Origin: Bolinopsis microptera | Taxonomy: Eukaryota > Ctenophora > Tentaculata > Lobata > Bolinopsidae | Direction: 5' to 3' | Assembly (NCBI RefSeq): GCF_026151205.1 | Contig: NC_087074.1 | Span: 20,738,765 to 20,802,764, forward strand | DNA length: 64,000 bases | Shown: positions 57,166-64,000 of the stretch, in pieces | How the letters are laid out: each line of letters starts with the position of its first letter | How positions within the stretch are numbered: the first letter of the stretch is position 1 | The notes under the pieces: model-generated | Seen by the model: the letters and a program-made list of their open reading frames with translations, nothing else | What the model was told of the DNA's origin: nothing | Database searches by the model: none | Program-made: the position numbers and the translations under genes

Positions 57166-59746
57166 TTAATGTCTTATCACGTGAGCTATAGGCTCCAACA
57201 AATCTAATAATCTGGATATAATATTATTAAATGCAGTACCACTGTCACCACTGTCACCACTGTCACCACTGTCACCACTGTCACCACTGTCACCACTGTC
57301 ACTACTGTCACTAGAATACTTCCTTTCTGGAGTTTGGTATAACACAACAGAACACTTTACACGGGCTCGTGAGATTGCAAGATAAAGTTGACTGATGTCC
57401 CATAAAAACGAATCGACCTCAACTTCATGTAACACAATAACAGCAGGCCACTCAGATGAAAAGCTGTCAAAACCTGTACATATTGATATCTTATTAGTGT
57501 CGTAACCTTCACTACTCAGTGTCTTTACAATAAACTGTTCTGTCTTAGTATCTATCATTTTAGTTACCAATATTCCAATGTCGGAATAATCTAAATCATC
57601 TCCCTTTAACAACATCTTAAATTCATTTATCAAGACATCTTTTATCAAGGTATAATCATCATTCTCCAAAACATGTATCTTAGTTAAAGGTCCTCTTATA
57701 AAATGTCCATCTTCCTGTTTTGGAAAAATGTATCCAAATTCACTTCCTACCATGTCAGCGCAAAAACCCCTCACTACAGATAAAACAGATGATATGTCTT
57801 GAGTGTTCCTCAAATTTTTAGGTAATGTTACTCGCCGCACACTCGACAACTTGTCCTCTATATCTAGTAAATCATGTATTTGAAAAAGATATTTACTATC
57901 CGTATAAAGGAAACATTGTGCTATGTCACATACCACCCACACGTGGTGTGCAGCAGACAACTTGATAAGATCGTTAAGAAGCTCTATAAATACATGTTTA
58001 GTCCCCAAAATGGGGTAGTTGGATATTAAAGCCTGGATATCGTCTATAAATACACTACTATCTGTTAGAGATATTGCCAGTTCTCTAAAAACACGTGGAA
58101 CTCCAATTCTAGACACATATCTATAGTGACAATTACAACCTGGTAATGTTCTTTAATATCATTTATCTCATCTGACACGATCGATGTACATTTCTTGTAA
58201 CTGTAAGTCTTACACGTAACCCCTGCTTTACTCAGTGCAGTTTGATACAAGTTAGCGTTATTACCTTTACCAGCAAATGTGAATACCACGATCTTGTTCT
58301 TCTCATCAGATAACGCTAACTGTAAAATCTTCCCGCACATTACAACTGTTTTGCCTGACCCAGCCGGTCCGTTTATCCACAACAACTTTTCTTTCGATTT
58401 TAATGTCTTGTCTTGATCAGCAGTCAAATATTTGATACCGACATAATCTCTTACTTCAGGGGGAGCTTCTACTACACCAGGATTTGAATTGACATTTCTT
58501 ACTCCCTTTTTCTCAAACGTGATAATTGCTGTCTTCAACTTCGCATCGATGTCTCGTATGTTCTTCCTAATGAGCATATATTTTTCTCACATATATTATT
58601 CTTGTTAGCCCACAATGCGAGAAGAACGTTTTCAGTCTCTTCAAATGATACAGGAGATTGTTGATCCTTTGATATTTCTTCTGTAACGTTTGTTTTCCAC
58701 CAAGAACTAAAGCTATCATCACTCTCTATGTCCACTTTAGTGATTCTTCCCACACATCTTTCTTTCTCATACGGAAATGCGGCAAACTTTAAAATTTTAG
58801 GAACTACACTACCTAACATTTTAGCAATCCCTAGAATAAGCTTTTCTGTTCTGCTTGCTTGAAGCTCTGCCTCATTCCGATCAGCTGTGTTTTTCTTGAC
58901 TTCGATGATAACAAAATAGTATTTTCCCATTACAATAAAATCACACTCCCCTGTTATGTTTCCATCACATAGTTTCCTCTTTTTCTTACCCATTTTCTCA
59001 CTCTCGAAAGATTCCTCAACAAACAGCTTGTAATCACTGCGAAGGTATTTTAAACCGTGAAGTACGGTGATTTTATCATGATGTTTTATTCTCTCAAGAA
59101 CCCTAAAAACCTTTACCTCAGCCTCAAACCCATATCTGCTATTTTTAAGTTCTTCACAGTACTTTGGAACTCCAGAGTTAGTTTTCTTGCACTTATTGGA
59201 TTTCTTGAGCTTGTTCACAGAATTCCAATCAATTTTGTCGATAAATTTTGAAAGAGGCATTGGTGGGACCATAACCGGGTAATACACAGTTGGTTGTTCT
59301 GGATCCTGTTTGGGTAGTGGCTCGAAAGTAGAGATATAATTTTCCCTTATATCTTTACCATCTCTTTTCAAATCTGCCAACCGATCACCTGTTAAAATAG
59401 CTCGTCATGAGATGTTATATAGTTCATGGTATCACAAATCTTCATAACAGGGGGAGGGGGTTTATATCTTGTTTTCTTAGTTATGGGATAAAATATTTCA
59501 AGTGAAAAGGGTTGTTAAATGAGTCTTATTGAAAGAAATCGATACTTGAGGAAGGAGGGATAGTATAAGAGAACGAGAATAAGGAAGTGAGGGGTACATT
59601 AAAGAACGAGAGAAAATAGAGTGTTAAGAAAATCTGTAAGCAGAGTTCCCTTAAAAATTAGGCTGGTAACCAACCTGTATTTTGTTGATGGGAACTAGAA
59701 GTAGCCAGCTCAGAATCCTGTCTTGCATTATTTGAAGATTCGACCA
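57166..59746 (-). CDS. NERD-type nuclease / superfamily-1 helicase fusion protein (two frame breaks)
   Basis: Two exons are seen: 59746-59675 (low-complexity VESSNNARQDSELATSSSHQ..) and 59388-57166, phases joining in one Gly codon. Upstream exons are unknown. Domain order: an N-terminal linker, then a PD-(D/E)XK nuclease of NERD type with GFEAEVKVFRVLERI (Glu), GECDFIVMGKYYFVIIEVKK (Asp...Glu-x-Lys); then a UvrD/DUF2075-like helicase with Walker A GPAGSGKT, Walker B VFIDDIQAL and motif VI SQLYLAISRARVKCSVVLY. A Ser-Asp/Gly-Asp-Ser tandem tail follows near the C-terminus. About 760 aa would result, but one base is missing at about 58552 and one at about 58103. At the second site the inverted paralogue carries the extra base. 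Likely a nucleic-acid-processing enzyme; in bacteria such fusions occur in defence and repair, while in animals the role is not established. Breaks may be mutations or assembly errors. Confidence 0.82.
57233..57305. repeat. In-frame 9-bp repeat encoding (Gly-Asp-Ser)n
   Basis: Eight copies of CCACTGTCA on the plus strand encode S/G-D-S triplets in the C-terminal tail of the nuclease-helicase. A pure in-frame array suggests length polymorphism in the protein tail. Confidence 0.9.
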
Positions 59747-59879
59747 CTGAAAAGTAGTGATTACCATGTGTTACATAAACAAAGTAATAAAATCTAGAAG
59801 TATATCCATCGAGGTGTAATTTAGTGTTGGTCGTTTAAGAGGGTTCAACATCTCCAGACATAAGGTAGACTAATGTAGG

Positions 59880-60112
59880 GAGGGGTTAGATTAGAGATTA
59901 GAGTAAGGTAGGGAGGGGTTAGATTAGAGAATGAGAGTAAGGTAGGGAGGGGTTAGATTAGAGAATGAGAGTAAGGTAGGGAGGGTTAGATTAGAGAATG
60001 AGAGTAAGGTAGGGAGGGGTTAGATTAGAGAATGAGAGTAAGGTAGGGAGGGGTTAGATTAGAGAATGAGAGTAAGGTAGGGAGGGGTTAGATTAGAGAA
60101 TGAGAGTAAGGA
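59880..60112. repeat. 35-bp minisatellite, left block (~7 copies)
   Basis: The unit is GGTTAGATTAGAGAATGAGA followed by GTAAGGTAGGGAGGG. Homogeneous. It continues directly into the purine tract, whose GAGAGTAAG words derive from the same unit. Confidence 0.95.
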
Positions 60113-61990
60113 GAGTGAAAGACAGAAGAGAAGAGTAGAGGCAGCAGAAGATAAGAAGAAGCGCAGAAAGAGAGCAAGAGGAGAGAAGAGAAGAGAGAGA
60201 AGCAAGAGAGAGAGGAAGAGAGAGAGAAGAAGAGAGAGAAGAAGAGTAGAAGGAGAGAAAGAGAGAGAGCAGAAGAAGAGAAGAGAGAGAAGAGAAGAGA
60301 GAAAAGAGAGAGTAGAGGAGCAGTAAGAGAAAGAGAAGAGAGAAGATAAGAGAGAGAGAGAGAAAGAAGAAGAAATGAGAAAGAAGAGAGGAGAGGAGAA
60401 GAGCAGAGTGAGAAGAGTAGAGAAGAGAAAGAGAAGAGAGAGAGAGAGAAAGAGAGACAGAGAAGAAGAGAGATAGAGAGAGAGAGGAGAAGAAGAAGAG
60501 ACAGAGTAAGAGGAGCAGAGAAAGAAGAGAGAAAAGCAGGAAGAGAGAAGAGAGAAGAGAGAAGTAGAGAGAGAAGAGATAGAGAGAAAGCAAGAGAGAG
60601 AGAGAGGAAGAGAGAGAGAGTAGAGATAGAAGAGAGAGAGAGAAGAGAGCAAGATCAGGGAAGAGAGCAGAGAGAAGAGAAAGAGGAAGAAGAGAGAGAG
60701 AGTAAGAAGAAGAGAAGAAGAAAGAAGAGAGAGAAGGAGAGATGAAGAGAAAGAGAGAGAGAGAGAGAAGTGAGAGAGAAGAAGATGCGAGAGAAAGAGA
60801 GAGAGTAGAAGAGAGGAGAAAGAGAGAGAAGAGATAGAGAAGAGAAGAAGAGAGAGAAGGAGAGAGTAAGAAGAGAGAAGAAGAAGAGTAAGAGGAGAGA
60901 GAGAGAGAGAGAGAGAGAAGAGAGCAGATAAGAGAGAGAAGGAGAGAGACAGAGAGCAGAAGAGAGAAGAGGAAAGAGAGAGAAGCAGCAGCAGAGAGTA
61001 GAGAGAGAGAGAGATAGAAGAAGAAGGAGAGAGAGAGAGAGCAGAGAGAAGAAGAGTAGAGAGAGAGAGAAGAGAGAAGACAGAGCAGAGAGAGAGAGGA
61101 GAGAGAAGAGAAGAAGAAGAAGAGAGAGAGTAAGAAGAGAGAAGAGAGCATAAGCAGAGAGAGAGAGAGTAGAAGAGAGCAGAAGCAAGAGAGAAGAGAT
61201 AGAAGAGAGAAGAAGAGAAGAGAAGAGAGAGAGAGAGAGACAGAAGAGAAGAGAAGAAGAGAGAGAGAGAGGAGTAGAGCAGAGTAGCAGAGTAAAGAGA
61301 AGAAGAAGTGAGAGAGAGCTAGAGAGAGACAGAGAGGAGAGAGAGAGAGAGGAAAGAGAGAGTATAGACAAGAAGAGAAATGAGAGAGTAGAGAGGCAGA
61401 GAGTAGAAGAGAGGAGATAGCAGAGATAGAAGAGCAAAGAGAAGAGAGATAGCAGGAGAGTAGAGAGAAGGAGAGAGGTAGCAGGAAGAAGGAGCAGTAG
61501 AGAGTGAAGAAGAAGAGAGAGGTGAGAGAGATAGGAGAGATAGAAGAGAGAGAGAGAAGAAGAGAGAAGGAGAAGAAGAGAGAGAGCAGAAGAGAGAAGA
61601 GAGAAGAGAAGAGAGAGAGAGAGGAAGAGGAGAAGAGGAGAAGAGTAGAAGAGAGAGAGAAGAGAAGAAGAGAGAGAGAGAGAAGAGAAGTAGAGAGAGA
61701 GAGAAGAGAGAGAGAAGAGAGAAGAACAGGAGAGAGAGAGAGGTAGAAGAGAGAGAGAGCAGAGGGAGGGAGAAGTAGAGTAGAGAGCAAGGAGCAGAGA
61801 GAAGTAGAGCAGTAGAGAAGAAGCCAGAGAGGAAGAGAGTAGAGGAGTCAGAGGAGGAGAGAGAGAAGATCAGAGAGAGAGGAGAGAGTTGAGAGAAGAG
61901 AGTAGATAGAGGGCAGAGAGAGGAAGAGAGAGAGAGAATGAGAGATAAGAGAGAAGATAGAGAGCAGAGAAGAAGGAGAGGTAAGAAAGG
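60113..61990. repeat. Nearly pure purine (GA-rich) tract, ~1.9 kb
   Basis: Plus strand is almost entirely G and A in short (GA)n, GAA and AGAGAG words with isolated C and T. Long Ser/Leu-rich minus-strand open frames over it simply reflect the lack of stop codons in polypyrimidine sequence. It could adopt triplex (H-DNA) structure. Confidence 0.97.
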
Positions 61991-62003
61991 AGTGAGAATG
62001 AGA

Positions 62004-62628
62004 GTTAAGGTAGGGTGGGGTTTATTAGAGAATGAGGAGTAAGGTAATCGGGAGGGGTTAGATTAGAGAATGAGAGTAATGTAGGGATGTATTAGATTAG
62101 AGAATGAGAGTAAGGTAGGGTGGGGTTAGATTAAAGATTGGGTAAGGTAGGGAGGTGTTAGATTAGAGAATGGGAGTAAGGTAGGGAGGGGTTAGATTAG
62201 AGAATGAGAGTAAGGATAGGGAGGGGGTTAGATTTAGAGAATGGAGAGGTTATGTAGGGGAGGGGTTAGATTAGCGAATGAGAGTAATGTAGGGAGGGGT
62301 TAGATAAGAGAATGAGAGTAATGTAGGGAGGGGTTAGATTAAGATTGAGAGTAAAGGTAGGGGAGGGGTTAGATTTGAGAATGAGGAGGTTAAAGGTAGG
62401 GAAGGGTTTGATTAGAGAATGAGAGTAATGGTAGGGAGGTGTTAGATTAGAGAAATGGAGTAAGGTAGGGAGGGTGATATAATAGAATGAGAGTAAGGTA
62501 GGGAGGGGTTAGATAATTAGATGAGAGTAAAGGTAGGGAGGAGGTAGGATTAGAGAATGAGAGTAATGTAGGGAGGGGTTAGATAAGAGAATGAGAGTAA
62601 GGTAGGGAGGGGCTAGTTTAGAGAATGT
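62004..62628. repeat. 35-bp minisatellite, right block (~18 noisy copies)
   Basis: Same unit as the left block, but copies carry frequent single-base indels and substitutions (for example GGATAGGGAGGGGGTTAGATTT), in contrast to the clean left block. Confidence 0.93.
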
Positions 62629-64000
62629 TATAAAGATTTGTGATACCATGAACTATATATAACATCTCATGACAAGCAATTTTAACAGGGTATCGGTTAG
62701 GACAGATTTGACAAAAGAGGATGGGAAATGATTAAGGGAAAATTATATCTCTTCTTTCGAGCCACTACCCAAACAGGATCCAGAAACAACCAACTGTGTA
62801 TTACACGGGTATGGTACCACCAATGCATCCTTTCAAAAATTTATCTAAAGTTTTTTTGACAAAATTGGATTGGAATTCTGTGAACAAGCTCAAGGAAATC
62901 CAATAAAAGTGAAGAAAACTTATCTCTGGAGTTCCAAGTACTGTGAAGAACTTAAAAATGGCACGATGGGTATGAGGCTGAGGTAATGGTTTTTAGGGTT
63001 CTTGAGAGAATGAAACAACACGACAAAATCACAGTACTCCACGGTTTAGAATACCTTCACAGTGATTACCAGATCTTTGTCGGAGACCATCTGTACATAA
63101 CTGGTGATAAGAAGGGGCAACCATGTGATCGAGACGAAGATGCAAAAGAAGGAGAGTGTGATTTTATTGTGATGGAAAAATACTATTTTGTTATCATCGA
63201 AGTCAAGAAAAACAGAGCTGATCTCGACGATGCAAAACTTCAAGCAAGCAGGACAGAAAAGCTTATTCTAGGGATTCTAAATGTTAAGTAGTGTAGTCCA
63301 TAAAATTTTAAAGTTTGCCGCAATTTCCGTATGAGAAAAAAGCTGTGTGGAAGAATCACTAAAGTGGACACAGAGGTGATGATAACTTTAGTTTCTTGGT
63401 GGAAAACATAAAGTTACAGAAGAAATATCACAAGGTCTCAACAATCTCCTGTATCATTTGAGAGACTAAAAAGTTATTCTCGCTTGTGGGTAACATGAAT
63501 AATATATGTGAGAAAAATATATGCTCATTAGGAAGGAAACATACGAGACATCGATGCGAAGTTGAAGACAGCAATTATCACTTTTGAGAAAAAGGGAGTA
63601 AGAAATGTCAATCAAATCCTGGTGTAGTAGAAGCTCCCTGAGTGAAGAAAGTATGTCAGTATCGATTTTTGACTGCTGTTATGACAATACATTAAGAATC
63701 GGAAAGAAAAGTTGTTGTGGATAAACGGACCGGCTGGGCAGGCAAATCAGTTGTAATGGTGGGAGAAGATTTACAGTTAGCGTTATTGATGTGAAGAACA
63801 AGGTTCGTGGTATTCACATTTGCTGGTAAAGGAAATAACGCTTCCTTGTATAAACTGCGTGAGTAATAGCAGGTTACGTGTAAGACTTACTGTTTCAAGA
63901 AATATGTCATTTCGATCGTGTCAGATGAGATAATGTTTATTAAGATCATTACAGGTTGTAATTGTCACTATAGATATGTATCTAGAAATTGGAGTTTCAC
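62629..64000 (+). pseudogene. Second NERD nuclease-helicase copy, inverted, indel-rich, cut by window end
   Basis: From AAGATTTGTGATACCATGAAC (intron sequence shared with 59406-59446 in reverse), through the TTTTAACAG acceptor, this is an inverted paralogue of 57166-59446. It retains VFRVLERMKQHDKITVLHGL, GECDFIVMEKYYFVIIEVKK, the Walker-A region (ATAAACGGACCGGCTGGG..) and the helicase lead-in. Many one- or two-base indels break the frame. Between HSDYQIFV and GECD the sequence differs completely from the first copy (about 24-25 residues), while flanks are about 90-95% identical at DNA level. It is therefore a true paralogue rather than a fold-back artefact. Confidence 0.8.

Noticed and set aside
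60059-61790. Very long minus-strand Ser/Leu-rich open frames (up to 565 aa)
   Set aside because: They lie over a polypurine/polypyrimidine tract where stop codons cannot occur by composition; no protein features.
59880-62628. Telomere-like GGTTAG words
   Set aside because: The unit is a 35-bp minisatellite; no run of a telomeric hexamer occurs.
62629-64000. Right nuclease-helicase copy as a fold-back sequencing artefact
   Set aside because: The loop before GECD and many codons differ from the left copy by real substitutions, not only indels, so it is a separate paralogue.

Overview
This is a eukaryotic, most likely invertebrate metazoan, genomic window. The evidence is GT-AG introns with phase-consistent exons, animal nuclear genes (HTATSF1, ACADM, SLC35F6, a PPEF-type phosphatase), polyadenylation-type signals, a LINE reverse transcriptase, several TIR transposon families and very long minisatellites. 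There are no operons, Shine-Dalgarno sites or CRISPR arrays. The species cannot be read from the sequence. In all four genes whose start is visible, a 3' splice acceptor lies only 1-7 nt before the ATG. This fits either 5'-UTR introns or spliced-leader trans-splicing, which is known in for example ctenophores, hydrozoans, flatworms and tunicates.

Layout. 0-5.6 kb: mostly repeats, with a small coding remnant carrying a 39-bp-arm palindrome. 5.97-7.30 kb (+): an intact, intronless HTATSF1 coding region, with a 1,286-bp TTAA-flanked DNA transposon (7,333-8,618) 34 bp after its stop. 9.8-11.9 kb (+): the 5' half of ACADM (five exons), with a partial exon copy and a 13-bp minisatellite inside its fourth intron. 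An inverted pair of ~460-bp repeats brackets the gene. 15.5-16.7 kb (+): an unrecognised, frame-broken, spliced coding region. 17.7-20.7 kb: a fold-back element, then an A+T-rich block with a decayed reverse-transcriptase remnant. 23.3-25.2 kb (-): the C-terminal half of a PPEF/rdgC-like phosphatase with several frameshifts. 25.6-44.4 kb: repeat-dominated, with hairpin and TIR elements, noisy tandem arrays, a tRNA-Val-like gene, one Cys-rich exon, and a Tc1/mariner-like MITE inserted in another repeat whose empty paralogue lies at 2.3 kb. 46.8-48.0 kb (-): a truncated LINE RT cut at its catalytic motif A by a 15-bp minisatellite. 49.2-50.05 kb: a TA-flanked TIR element. 51.55-53.15 kb (+): a small, probably secreted two-exon protein whose intron holds ~84 copies of an 11-bp repeat. 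53.9-56.1 kb (-): exons 1-4 of SLC35F6. 57.2-59.75 kb (-): a gene fusing a NERD-type nuclease domain to a superfamily-1 helicase, with a second, diverged, indel-rich copy in inverted orientation at 62.65-64.0 kb. The two are separated by ~3.2 kb of 35-bp minisatellite and nearly pure purine (GA) tract.

Two themes run through the window. First, minisatellites repeatedly start exactly at, or have duplicated, exon edges (ACADM exon 5, SLC35F6 exon 3, the LINE motif A). Second, the conserved genes are incomplete here (3' halves of ACADM and SLC35F6 missing, 5' half of PPEF missing), and single-base indels cluster in some loci (PPEF, the 15.5-kb gene, the tRNA, both nuclease-helicase copies) while others are clean. 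Decay and uneven assembly polishing cannot be separated from sequence alone. The nuclease-helicase pair, whose divergence is concentrated in one loop just before the nuclease active site, is the best candidate for an under-described (possibly defence-related) system.
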